Below are positions 1 through 7,766 of a stretch of 22,631 bases of DNA, piece by piece. A model generated the notes under the pieces. That model was given only the letters and a program-made list of their open reading frames with translations, was not told the origin of the DNA and ran no database searches. Position 1 is the first letter of the stretch; each line of letters starts with the position of its first letter. Source of the DNA: Amoebophilaceae bacterium (lineage in GTDB: Bacteria; Bacteroidota; Bacteroidia; Cytophagales; Amoebophilaceae); assembly GCA_023257955.1 (NCBI GenBank), contig JALRAY010000011.1, positions 1 through 22,631 of the forward strand, written 5' to 3'. Made by a program: the position numbers and the translations under genes.

Positions 1-47
1 AACGAAGTTTTAAAAAGCTTATCAAACGGTTGATGGGTTTGTGTCAT
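1..47 (-). CDS. Rpn/YhgA-like nuclease (putative transposase), 5' fragment cut by the window edge
   Basis: Reading leftwards from an ATG at 47-45 gives MTQTHQPFDKLFKTS before the window ends. This aligns without gaps to the N-terminus of the complete Rpn-like protein at 2355-3308 (MAATYHPFDKLFKAS), so the gene is a paralogue of which only the first 15 codons are visible. The family has a PD-(D/E)XK nuclease fold and is annotated as Rpn recombination-promoting nuclease, Transposase_31 or YhgA-like. No Shine-Dalgarno sequence is evident, as is common in Bacteroidota. Its 5' leader is repeated inverted at the right edge of the window. Whether the rest of the gene is intact cannot be seen. Confidence 0.7.
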   Translation of the reverse strand, partial: MTQTHQPFDKLFKTS

Positions 48-118
48 ACGGTAGTGATTTTATAGGGTTAGTTGATGCAATCATTCGTAATTAAATGCCA
101 ATGTGCGAAAGTCCTAAT
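41..118. repeat. Left arm of a ~78-nt inverted repeat (leader plus start codon of an Rpn-like gene)
   Basis: The 78 bases from 41 to 118 are the reverse complement of 22553-22631 except for one extra base in the right arm (GTTGATGC here, GTTGATGTC there). The match covers the first codons and the whole upstream leader of the Rpn-like gene and stops at GTCCTAAT. The identity implies recent duplication or ongoing gene conversion. Confidence 0.9.
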
Positions 119-129
119 TAGGTTAGGAC
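111..129. other. Small palindrome beside the left repeat arm
   Basis: GTCCTAA at 111-117 pairs with TTAGGAC at 123-129 around a 5-nt loop. It lies between the end of sufD and the leader of the Rpn-like gene and straddles the edge of the inverted repeat. There is no clear U-tract, so a terminator role is only possible. It could equally mark the end of the mobile unit. Confidence 0.35.
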
Positions 130-214
130 CGTAATAAAAATGACAGTCGTGTTCCTTGTTCGGAGCACATATATAAACCATAACCTACAAGGAAGCTATG
201 TACCGCCTCATATC

Positions 215-1528
215 CTACAAAACAGAGGCCAATCGTTTGGCTACAAATGCTTGCAAAGATGCGGAAGGCACTTTATGAATCATCTCATCTATAAAGGCTT
301 GTAACAACATCTGCTGAGCGAGTTTATGGGGTATCCCACGTGCTTGTAGGTAAAACAGTTGATGATTATCGAAGCTGCCAAAAGTAGCACCATGGGAACA
401 CTTTACATCATCGGCTAAAATTTGTAGCTGCGGCTTCGTATGCATTGTGGCACTATCCGATAGCAGGATATTGTTATTAGTCTGCAAAGCATTCGTTTGT
501 TGCCCTTCAGGCTGTACGTAAATGCTGCCATTAAAAACGCCCGTGGCATTATCTGTAAGAACACCTTTATAGAGCTCGTTACTTTCTGTATGGGGCTGTT
601 GATGATTTACGATCGTATGATTATCCACATGCTGTGTATCACGTAAGTAATACATACCATACATATTATGCTTCGCATAAGGGCCTTCTAAATGACAAGA
701 TAAATTATTCCGAATCACTTTATGATCACTGATAAAAGTATGATTATATACCTTGCTATGTGCTTGTTGATAGTAATTAGTGTGAATGACTTGATAAGCC
801 TGCTCACCTTGTAGCTGTAACGTATAGTGCGTGAGTGCGGCATGCGGCGCTAGCTGAATGTCTACCACGGCATTGGTATATGCAACCTGATTAGGGAACG
901 TATGCCAAGCGTTGATAACACTTACTTCACTATGCTCCTTTACGGAAATTAAAATTCGGGGATAGGTAATACTATTGGGAGTTGGCGGATAGTTATAGAT
1001 ACATATAGGCTTTTTCAAGACAGTTTTTGCTGGAATCTGTAGCAGGATGCCGTCAGCAAAGAAGGCAGTATTCAGGATCGCGAAAGGATCATCTAAGCCA
1101 CTTATGTAGTGTTCAAAATAGCTATCTACGAGTTTCTGATCGTCTCCTGTAGCTTTGCTAAAATGCGTCAACTGAAAAGGAAGGTCATTGTTAATCGCAT
1201 ACGTAACATCGTTTACTTTTCCATCAGTCAATGCAACCGCATAATGATCTATAGATGCCGGAAATAGGTCCGCGAGAGCTGCTGGATGAATACAAGGTTG
1301 AGCTTGATAGAGCGCAGCAGGGGCATGCTGCCAAGCAAATGAATCAGGGAGTAACTTATGTATGGGGGTATACTTATACTTTTCTGCCGTGACTGTTGTG
1401 GATAGATGGGACTGCAAAAGCGCAAAAGCATCTTGCTGTACTTTATGCCATGTGTACTGCTCCCCCAAAGAGGCTTGATGTTGCGCGTACGCTTTTTCTA
1501 GTTGCTGCAAAACCGTCGTTAATGGCAT
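215..1528 (-). CDS. sufD: Fe-S cluster assembly scaffold protein SufD
   Basis: SufD pairs with SufB and the ATPase SufC in the cytosolic SufBCD scaffold that builds iron-sulfur clusters. The C-terminal core is typical of the family: CSHGATFGSFDNHQLFYLQ begins near residue 377, followed by ARGIPHKLAQQMLLQAFIDEM. C377 and H379 match the conserved Cys/His pair that in E. coli SufD (C358/H360) takes part in cluster assembly at the SufB-SufD interface. The ATG at 1528 gives 437 aa and begins two bases beyond the sufC stop codon. A longer reading opens only at a TTG inside sufC, so I prefer the ATG. The gene is cotranscribed with sufC. No sufS follows in the window: downstream is an Rpn-like gene leader. 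Confidence 0.93.
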   Translation of the reverse strand: MPLTTVLQQLEKAYAQHQASLGEQYTWHKVQQDAFALLQSHLSTTVTAEKYKYTPIHKLLPDSFAWQHAPAALYQAQPCIHPAALADLFPASIDHYAVALTDGKVNDVTYAINNDLPFQLTHFSKATGDDQKLVDSYFEHYISGLDDPFAILNTAFFADGILLQIPAKTVLKKPICIYNYPPTPNSITYPRILISVKEHSEVSVINAWHTFPNQVAYTNAVVDIQLAPHAALTHYTLQLQGEQAYQVIHTNYYQQAHSKVYNHTFISDHKVIRNNLSCHLEGPYAKHNMYGMYYLRDTQHVDNHTIVNHQQPHTESNELYKGVLTDNATGVFNGSIYVQPEGQQTNALQTNNNILLSDSATMHTKPQLQILADDVKCSHGATFGSFDNHQLFYLQARGIPHKLAQQMLLQAFIDEMIHKVPSASLQAFVAKRLASVL

Positions 1529-1530
1529 GG

Positions 1531-2298
1531 CTATAGAGATGTTGAATTTTGAGAAACAGGTGCTTTTAACCAATCATATCCTTGCTGCTCTATTTCCTTC
1601 GCTAATTGCTGGGAACCAGACTTCACGATTTGACCTTTGTATAACACATGCACAAAGTCGGGAGTTATAAAATCTAACAGTCGCTGATAGTGAGTAATGA
1701 GTAAAATAGCTTTTTGCGGGCTCTTCAATTGGTTTACCCCATTGGCTACAATCTTGAGCGCATCGATATCCAACCCAGAATCTGTTTCATCCAAGATCGC
1801 GAGGCTAGGCGATAGCAGTGCCATCTGCAATATTTCATTGCGCTTCTTCTCTCCCCCAGAAAATCCTTCATTGGTAGATCTATATAACAGTTCCTGACTC
1901 ATCCCTAGCAACTCCGCTTTTGTTTTGAGGAGTTTTAGAAAAGCAACAGCGTCTAAAGGAGATTCATTGTTTTGTTTCCGGATCTCATTGATGGCCGTTT
2001 TGAGAAAATTAACATTACTAACCCCTGGAATCTCTACCGGATATTGAAAGGCTAAAAACAACCCCGCCGCAGCGCGCTCTTCCGGAGATACCGCCAACAG
2101 ATCTTTTCCTTGAAAGTTAATACTCCCTGCAGTAATGGTATAATCCGGTTTGCCTGCTAGTACAGAAGCTAACGTGCTTTTACCAGAACCATTTGGCCCC
2201 ATAATGGCATGGACTTCCCCTGCCTTTATCTGCAGGTTGAGGCCTTGTATAATTTCTTTCTCTTCTATGCTTACCTTTAAATTTTGTATGTCTAACAT
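1531..2298 (-). CDS. sufC: Fe-S cluster assembly ATPase SufC
   Basis: SufC is the ABC-type ATPase whose dimerisation drives conformational change in the SufBCD complex. Within 255 aa it shows Walker A GPNGSGKST (34-42), the Q-loop glutamine near 85 in FLAFQYP, a signature loop SGGEKKR (147-153), Walker B LAILDE (167-171) with ETDSGLD, and the switch histidine near 203 in ITHYQ. ETDSGLD and SGGEKKRNEILQMA distinguish SufC from importer ATPases. The ATG start at 2298 is clear. sufB, normally the gene before sufC, is absent. The next gene upstream is an Rpn-like nuclease about 55 bases away. Confidence 0.96.
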   Translation of the reverse strand: MLDIQNLKVSIEEKEIIQGLNLQIKAGEVHAIMGPNGSGKSTLASVLAGKPDYTITAGSINFQGKDLLAVSPEERAAAGLFLAFQYPVEIPGVSNVNFLKTAINEIRKQNNESPLDAVAFLKLLKTKAELLGMSQELLYRSTNEGFSGGEKKRNEILQMALLSPSLAILDETDSGLDIDALKIVANGVNQLKSPQKAILLITHYQRLLDFITPDFVHVLYKGQIVKSGSQQLAKEIEQQGYDWLKAPVSQNSTSL

Positions 2299-2354
2299 AA
2301 ATAGGATGATAAAACAAGTTCGTTAGTGCCAATAATGCACGATTGTCGATGCCT

Positions 2355-3308
2355 TTATATGGCAAGGCGTCGCAATTCTAGATGTGGTAGACCTGTTACT
2401 TGCCCTATGATATTGATATCTAGCTTTTGTCGGAACATGTTTTTGGCTGTCTCTAGGATGCTGGCTTTTCTTTCTTTCTCCATCCCTTTCTGTATGCCTA
2501 TTTTCTCTCCTTCTGCTTTTAAGCTATCTGCTAATGTCTTCATATGTTTTGATTTTAAGATTAGGGTTAATTGGTTGATGAAGTCGTCATTACTCAAGTG
2601 AGCTAAGGATTTATCTTTTCTGATGATATCAAAAATAATACATCCGAGTAATTCTTTGACGTCTGGGGGGGAGATGACGCGTGTATTTCTGAAAAAGGCG
2701 GGATTCATAAACATTTGCCTGATTAAGGCTTTATCGCTGAGTATTTTGAATAACCACTCCAGGCTGCCTAAGGAGCTTTTATGCGTTTTCAACACGTCCA
2801 AAGATTGATTATTGATATTGATTGCAATGATGGGTTTGGCTTGAATGGCTCTAGCAAGTTCAGGGTTTTGTGACGTTTCACTACCATGTAAAGACATGCT
2901 TAAAGGAGCATTGCCATGGTAAAACACTACCTTGAAGACTATGGGATCATGTTGCTGATCAATAGCATTTAACCAGAAAGCAGCCCCGCTTTTGCCGTGG
3001 AGTTTTTTTACTACCTGTTCATAGACATCCATTTGATCTAGCAGGCCTTTGTAATTGTAGCCCTTGTGCTCCCAAATGATGTAACAGTCATGTAGCTTTC
3101 CCTTGCATTGAAAGTGGCAATAGCACAAAATGTCTGGGCACTTTTTCTCGAAGTCAGCATTCAAGTTTTCATTGGGGATAATCTTGAGCTTCTCGAAACG
3201 CAGCCCCGCTATGATGTCAGGCTCGAAATAGGTTACTATCAAATCCTTGATAGCAGCTATAAAGGAGGCCTTAAATAACTTATCAAACGGATGATAGGTT
3301 GCTGCCAT
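2355..3308 (-). CDS. Rpn/YhgA-like PD-(D/E)XK nuclease (putative transposase family)
   Basis: The protein has 317 aa from the ATG at 3308. The reading frame stays open to a TTG at 3338, but the ATG aligns exactly with the start of the paralogue at the left edge, which decides it. The opening YHPFDKLFKASF, then CPDILCYCHF (D59) and CYIIWEHKGY (E80, K82), fit the D-(D/E)xK nuclease core of the Transposase_31/YhgA/Rpn group. The C-terminus carries the usual charged EGEKIGIQKGMEKERK helix, then a short ETAKNMFRQKLDINIIGQVTGL module. In E. coli, Rpn proteins promote RecA-independent recombination and cleave DNA. Its role here is inferred. It lies between sufC and a sigma-54 activator, where it may have split an older operon. 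Confidence 0.85.
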   Translation of the reverse strand: MAATYHPFDKLFKASFIAAIKDLIVTYFEPDIIAGLRFEKLKIIPNENLNADFEKKCPDILCYCHFQCKGKLHDCYIIWEHKGYNYKGLLDQMDVYEQVVKKLHGKSGAAFWLNAIDQQHDPIVFKVVFYHGNAPLSMSLHGSETSQNPELARAIQAKPIIAININNQSLDVLKTHKSSLGSLEWLFKILSDKALIRQMFMNPAFFRNTRVISPPDVKELLGCIIFDIIRKDKSLAHLSNDDFINQLTLILKSKHMKTLADSLKAEGEKIGIQKGMEKERKASILETAKNMFRQKLDINIIGQVTGLPHLELRRLAI

Positions 3309-3382
3309 ATCATAGTGCGATATCTGGTTAACAAGCAAGGAGGATGATTCATGCGCTCTAGGAGGTTACGTATCTATAGCCG

Positions 3383-4684
3383 CTAGTCAAGGTCATATTG
3401 TTTTATCTTTCTATATAGTGTCCGTTCAGAAATACCAAGCTCTTTGGCTGCTTGCTTTCTATTGTGCTTGCACTGTTGCAAGGCTGTTATGATCAATTCT
3501 TTTTCTTTGGCTCCGATAGATAAAGACGTTGATGCTATAGAATTGAATGTAAGGCTATCACGTGTCTGTTCTTGACTGCTGTTTTCTGCGTTATGGCGCG
3601 GACTTGCTAAGTAGCGATAGTCAGGCTCAGGTGTCTCATCTATAGGCTCGTAGTGATAGGTTGGGTCTGCTATTTGCACTTTCTGGGATAGCAAATTAGT
3701 CGTTTTGGAAAAAATAGTATCATTGGCTTTGATGACTTCTTTACCATATGAGGTGGTGTTCAAAAAATCAAAGATCAATTGCCTGACTGCTTGCAGCTCG
3801 TGTTGCATGTCTTGGAAGAGTTTATATAAAAACTCCCATTGAGTAGCATCTGGAGCTACTTTAGCGTTTCTATAAAGCGCAGGTAGGCCTTGCTGGTCAC
3901 TAGGTAAGTAACGCTGTAAGGTCTCTTTATCAATCTTTCTATCTGCTTCCAATACCGATATTTGCTCTATTAAATGCTTAAGCTGGCGAATATTACCAGG
4001 GAATCTATACTGCATAAAGAGTTCTTTAGCGTCTTCTGTCAACTCAATAGGCTGCGTATAGTATTGATCTGCAAATTCGGTAGCAAATTTCAACGCTAAG
4101 ATCATAATATCGGCCCCTCTTTCGCGAAGCGGAGGAATGTGAATAGGCACAATATTGAGTCGGTAATACAAGTCTTCTCGAAAGGTTCCTTTGTAAACGG
4201 CGTCTAGTAAATTGACATTGGTAGCAGCGATGACGCGCACCTTAGTCTTCTCCACTTTGGAAGAACCGACTTTAATAAACTCCCCATATTCTAGCACGCG
4301 CAGCAGTTTTGTTTGGGTGCTTAAGGGCATTTCGCCTATCTCATCCAAGAAGATAGTCCCTTTGTTAGCTTCCTCAAAATATCCTTTTCGCACTTCCGTT
4401 GCACCGGTAAATGCGCCTTTTTCATGCCCAAAAAGCTCAGAGTCTATCGTCCCTTCTGGAATAGCGCCACAGTTGACGGCAATACATTTTCCATGCTTGT
4501 AGGCGCTAAGGCTATGAATCAGTTTAGAAAAGGACTCCTTACCCGTACCACTTTCTCCTTGTATAAGTACAGATAAAGCCGTAGGTGCTACTTGCATAGC
4601 CACTTCTATAGCCCTATTGAGGGACGAGGAGTTGCCAATAATGCCAAATTGTTGTTTTAAATAGTGAAGGTCTGTAGTTTGCAT
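3383..4684 (-). CDS. Sigma-54-dependent transcriptional activator (AAA+ and Fis-type HTH, no receiver domain)
   Basis: This is a bacterial enhancer-binding protein of 433 aa from the ATG at 4684; the upstream TTG at 4696 is less likely. It opens almost directly into the AAA+ domain. Walker A GESGTGKE lies at 43-50, the sigma-54 contact loop GAFTGA at 90-95 and Walker B GTIFLDE at 109-115. FREDLYYRLNIVPIHIPPLRER follows, then a linker and a C-terminal Fis-type helix-turn-helix with NRKQAAKELGISERTLYRK. There is no response-regulator receiver or GAF domain, so control is probably by expression level or an unseen partner. In many Bacteroidota a short activator like this lies beside lptE; here the next gene is an Rpn-like nuclease. 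No convincing sigma-54 promoter was found in the window. Confidence 0.93.
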   Translation of the reverse strand: MQTTDLHYLKQQFGIIGNSSSLNRAIEVAMQVAPTALSVLIQGESGTGKESFSKLIHSLSAYKHGKCIAVNCGAIPEGTIDSELFGHEKGAFTGATEVRKGYFEEANKGTIFLDEIGEMPLSTQTKLLRVLEYGEFIKVGSSKVEKTKVRVIAATNVNLLDAVYKGTFREDLYYRLNIVPIHIPPLRERGADIMILALKFATEFADQYYTQPIELTEDAKELFMQYRFPGNIRQLKHLIEQISVLEADRKIDKETLQRYLPSDQQGLPALYRNAKVAPDATQWEFLYKLFQDMQHELQAVRQLIFDFLNTTSYGKEVIKANDTIFSKTTNLLSQKVQIADPTYHYEPIDETPEPDYRYLASPRHNAENSSQEQTRDSLTFNSIASTSLSIGAKEKELIITALQQCKHNRKQAAKELGISERTLYRKIKQYDLD

Positions 4685-4861
4685 AAATGATAGCAAATTT
4701 TAATAAAACAAAAGGGAAAGCACGCTCATGAAAGTGTATTTACCTCCCACGTTAACTACATAAGCATTTACTGACCTGGGACTAGTACATAAGACATAAC
4801 TTGAGAAAGCAGAAAAAGAAATACAGTCCTTTTCAAAACCACATCTCCTGACATAATAGAA

Positions 4862-5233
4862 CTAATGTAATTTTACAATTTCATGGTGCACTAACCAGGC
4901 AATCAGGCCAATAGCAGTATCAAGGGCGATGATTATCCAAGAATAATGTTGCTTATTCATTGCTAGGAGCGCAAACACTAAATAGTTGACTCCGTGCACG
5001 ATGCGTAAATCATTCCACCAGATTGTTTTATCCCCAGTCCATTCTAATTGTTTATTGGCCACCTCACTCCCAAACAGATAGATATATACAAACCCTAGGC
5101 CTATAGGTATCGCTAAATAACCTAAATAGCGAAGATGCACAAGGGGTGCCTTTTTAGCGGCATACGCTAATAGGCTCCGCGTTCCTATGCATCCAATTAA
5201 GAACAGTAAAAATCTTTTTGTTTGAATTTCCAT
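4862..5233 (-). CDS. Small integral membrane protein with WWNDLR-x-VHG motif, function unknown
   Basis: The ATG at 5233 gives 123 aa; an ATG at 5266 would add 11 residues, and a TTG lies further upstream. I see three or four hydrophobic segments: FLLFLIGCIGTRSLLAYA (about 8-25), YLGYLAIPIGLGFVYIYLF (36-54), YLVFALLAM (about 83-91) and WIIIALDTAIGLIAWLVHH (98-116). The central loop carries IWWNDLRIVHG, and a histidine pair lies near the end. No enzyme motif is recognised. From memory the pattern (GCIGxRS, YLGYLA, WWNDLR, VHG) resembles a small membrane protein found in nucleocytoplasmic large DNA viruses and algae, but that is recollection and not a search. The gene is solitary, with gaps of over 100 bases on both sides. 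Confidence 0.65.
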   Translation of the reverse strand: MEIQTKRFLLFLIGCIGTRSLLAYAAKKAPLVHLRYLGYLAIPIGLGFVYIYLFGSEVANKQLEWTGDKTIWWNDLRIVHGVNYLVFALLAMNKQHYSWIIIALDTAIGLIAWLVHHEIVKLH

Positions 5234-5346
5234 GGTTATTAAATTTTTGCAATACTGTTGTTGCATATTTTTTACTCTATAGTGCGGATTGTCAATCTGC
5301 AAAATGGATGCGGTATCAGCTAACCGAAAATGATGGTATAGATAGC

Positions 5347-6084
5347 TTACTTATCGCTTGCTGCTGGAGTCATAGGAGGCTCTTTTGTACGTAAGGGGAT
5401 TTGAATGCCTATGTAATAATTGATTCCTAAAGCGTCTTCATGTTCGTTCAAGCCCCAACCAATGATATCAAAAGGAATCAATGTTTGAGATTTGGAAATG
5501 TGTTTGAAGAATTTATAACGGACGGTACATCCCATATACATCCAAGACCATAGCTGCACCCTTACGCCTGCGATGATTTCTGCCCAATGCGCCAAAAATT
5601 TACCTGCAGTATTTACATCTACCGTAGAGTTATAAGCCTTAAATTTACCTACATAATTACCATATAAAGCTTCTCTAAAGGTAGACCAACTATACATACA
5701 GCCTAAAAAAGCGGCATTATTATCCTTGAGCTGGGGAAGGAAGTTATAGCTTAGGCCAACTTTAAAGTAGTGTCCCCAGTGATCGGAAATAATTTTAACG
5801 GGGTATTTATTTTTATCCGCTCGCTTTAGAGGATTCTTACGCAGCACCCTGCCCAAACCATAGTCAAAATCTAACAAGATCCTGTTGAAGTCTACACTTG
5901 CATGAAACTCATTTTGGCCGTATTTGTGGTTGCTGAGGAGGTGATAGCCATAGGTAGCAGCCTTCCCCACATCGACTCCAAGCTCCAGTAATGAGGGTAC
6001 AAAGTCCTTAGCGGCGCCAAGGCTTTGTGAATAGCTGCTGATGGCTAGCAGGATAATGAGGGTGCTAATACTTGATCTCCACAT
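5347..6084 (-). CDS. DUF6048 family predicted outer-membrane protein
   Basis: The protein has 245 aa with an N-terminal signal peptide (hydrophobic STLIILLAISSYSQSLGAA). The body alternates short amphipathic strands: FHASVDFNRILLDFDYGLGR, HYFKVGLSYNF, EIIAGVRVQLWSWMYMGCTVRYKF, ALGINYYIGIQIPL. This suits an outer-membrane beta-barrel. The order and content match the Bacteroidota family DUF6048, which regularly follows a DUF6452 lipoprotein gene, as here. Its start overlaps the end of that gene by 20 bases, so the two are translationally coupled. The pair's biological function is not known to me. Confidence 0.72.
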   Translation of the reverse strand: MWRSSISTLIILLAISSYSQSLGAAKDFVPSLLELGVDVGKAATYGYHLLSNHKYGQNEFHASVDFNRILLDFDYGLGRVLRKNPLKRADKNKYPVKIISDHWGHYFKVGLSYNFLPQLKDNNAAFLGCMYSWSTFREALYGNYVGKFKAYNSTVDVNTAGKFLAHWAEIIAGVRVQLWSWMYMGCTVRYKFFKHISKSQTLIPFDIIGWGLNEHEDALGINYYIGIQIPLRTKEPPMTPAASDK

Positions 6085-6610
6085 GTGGATTTTTACAGTT
6101 CATTACTTTACCATCAGGTATTAATATAGTATATTCGGGAAATGATGTCTTTAAATGGTCTATGATATACACTGTTTGTATACCACAATGAGGTGATACT
6201 AGAACATCTGCTTTGTGATAGTCGATCGTTATTTCATGCCATGTATTGGTGGATGTATTATCGTCATAAAAAAGTCGTAAAGTTATACTGGAGTCATTGT
6301 CAGATAATGGAACGAACAGCCTTTTATCTTTTAAATTAGTTAAGTTGTCGCGTATAGTCTTTTTTTTTTCAGTATCATTCTTTATACCGTCATGCTCTAA
6401 GATATTTTTTTTTCCCTGTTTTTTTGACTCAGTTTCCGCATATTTAATTTTTAAAGGTTTAGATCCTTTGAAAACTATAAGTACATTGGGATTATGGTAT
6501 AATCCTCTATCATCCTCCATATCCTTACAGTGACAGCCTAGTAACTCCACTAAACTAAATACCAACAAGAGTATGGCATACTGCATAATTCTATGGCACA
6601 AAGTCTTCAT
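6065..6610 (-). CDS. DUF6452 family lipoprotein with a lysine-rich insertion
   Basis: From the ATG at 6610 the protein has 181 aa. A hydrophobic segment ending in LVELLGC forms a plausible lipobox, so a lipid-anchored envelope protein is likely. The C-terminal half fits DUF6452: LFVPLSDNDSSITLRLF, an ITIDYHKADVLVSPHCG block, and the ending NPHVEIKY. Between the two conserved parts is a lysine-rich, low-complexity stretch (about residues 55-95) encoded by three A homopolymers: 10 nt at 6360-6369, 9 nt at 6405-6413 and 7 nt at 6419-6425. This could be a lineage-specific insertion and a slippage site. The gene overlaps the downstream DUF6048 gene by 20 bases. Confidence 0.72.
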   Translation of the reverse strand: MKTLCHRIMQYAILLLVFSLVELLGCHCKDMEDDRGLYHNPNVLIVFKGSKPLKIKYAETESKKQGKKNILEHDGIKNDTEKKKTIRDNLTNLKDKRLFVPLSDNDSSITLRLFYDDNTSTNTWHEITIDYHKADVLVSPHCGIQTVYIIDHLKTSFPEYTILIPDGKVMNCKNPHVEIKY

Positions 6611-6757
6611 GTGATACAAAGGGACTTTCAAGGGTAATTAGTTAAAAGAATAGGTTCGTGATATTGTGAAGCAGCATAATGGCGGTAATCTGGTGCTTAC
6701 AGCAGCTTACCACCTCATAGCAATTGGGAAGGCAAAGATATATGCCAGTCTCAGGCT

Positions 6758-7738
6758 TTATTTTTTATAGTTTTTATAACCTTTGGAATTTTTGCCTACG
6801 CCTATAGGAACGCCTCTATAGGTTTTCTCACCATGGTTGTGCTTGCCTTCTATTTTACAGTTTGGTATAGGGCATGTAGGGATTTCACCACAGGTAAGTG
6901 TCAAGCCTACTTGAAGAAAAATACTATCCCGCTCTGAATATATATACCCGCCAAATTTAGGGTCTGGTTTCTCTAAAATGCGTAATTTCTCATAATTAAG
7001 CTTGCAAAACCAACTCATGTACTCGGAGATATGTTTTTCAAAGGTAAGCCCGATACCAATAGCAGGGGGGAACCAATAATTAGCGGCTACGGCATAATCA
7101 TCTTTAAAAATATCATTATAGAAAAAATCGTAGCTGATTTGTGTGTTGACTAAGAGGGTACAAAATGTATTTTCCATCAACTTGTGGCCTAGGGATATAA
7201 AAACCTTGGTAGAATAATGGGTGCCTACCGGGTCATTATACGTACCGAAATTCTCATTTGGTTCCGTTGGTTTTAGTTCTTTGATCTTGTGCATAAAGAC
7301 ACTCCCCCCGATTTCTAACCTCAATTTTTTCTTAATATCTACATGCGCACTCAAAGTCAAGGGGACCATGTGCCCCATTCCTTCCAAGGTTAGCAATCCG
7401 TGATGACAGACTAAAGAATTCTGGGAGTTATACAAGTGGGTGTGGATGTAAGGTTTGCTATACAATTGCACTAGATAAGGGGTTTGTGGACCTTGGTCTT
7501 TATTGTAGAGATAAAGTTGACCGTCTTTAAAGAAGGCTTTGTACTTGTATATCATGGTTTGATAGGAGGTCATACCATAACCGGAAGAAAAATTCAGATG
7601 TAGCGCATTAAAAAAGCCCCGCAATTTAGATGAGGGTTTCCCATAACTAACAGTGGATAGGGAAAGCAGCATTACTAATCCGCAATAGAACTTGGAATTC
7701 GTAAATATTGTTTTTGCCTTTGTTAAAAATGTTTTCAT
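6758..7738 (-). CDS. Predicted outer-membrane beta-barrel protein with Cys/His-rich C-terminal tail
   Basis: The ATG at 7738 gives 326 aa with a good signal peptide (KFYCGLVMLLSLSTVSYGKP). Alternative starts further upstream overlap rseP and lack that geometry. The body has many aromatic-ended beta-strands (NALHLNFSSGYGMTSYQT, LRLEIGGSVFMH, TKVFISLGHKL, SIFLQVGLTLTCG), as in a barrel. The end is unusual: a CGEIPTCPIPNCKIEGKHNHG stretch with three cysteines and two histidines, followed by TYRG and a basic tail. This resembles a metal-binding or disulphide module. It starts 28 bases after the end of rseP and is probably cotranscribed with it. The family is not recognised with certainty. Confidence 0.65.
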   Translation of the reverse strand: MKTFLTKAKTIFTNSKFYCGLVMLLSLSTVSYGKPSSKLRGFFNALHLNFSSGYGMTSYQTMIYKYKAFFKDGQLYLYNKDQGPQTPYLVQLYSKPYIHTHLYNSQNSLVCHHGLLTLEGMGHMVPLTLSAHVDIKKKLRLEIGGSVFMHKIKELKPTEPNENFGTYNDPVGTHYSTKVFISLGHKLMENTFCTLLVNTQISYDFFYNDIFKDDYAVAANYWFPPAIGIGLTFEKHISEYMSWFCKLNYEKLRILEKPDPKFGGYIYSERDSIFLQVGLTLTCGEIPTCPIPNCKIEGKHNHGEKTYRGVPIGVGKNSKGYKNYKK

Positions 7739-7766
7739 TGAATGAATGGTTGTATGCGTTAACAAA

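Noticed and set aside
1529..1573. Longer SufD start overlapping sufC.
   Set aside because: It begins at TTG inside sufC, whereas an ATG sits two bases after the sufC stop in the normal tandem arrangement.
3309..3338. N-terminal extension of the Rpn-like protein from a TTG (adds 10 residues).
   Set aside because: The edge paralogue begins at an ATG exactly aligned with the internal ATG at 3308, so the extension is very probably not translated.
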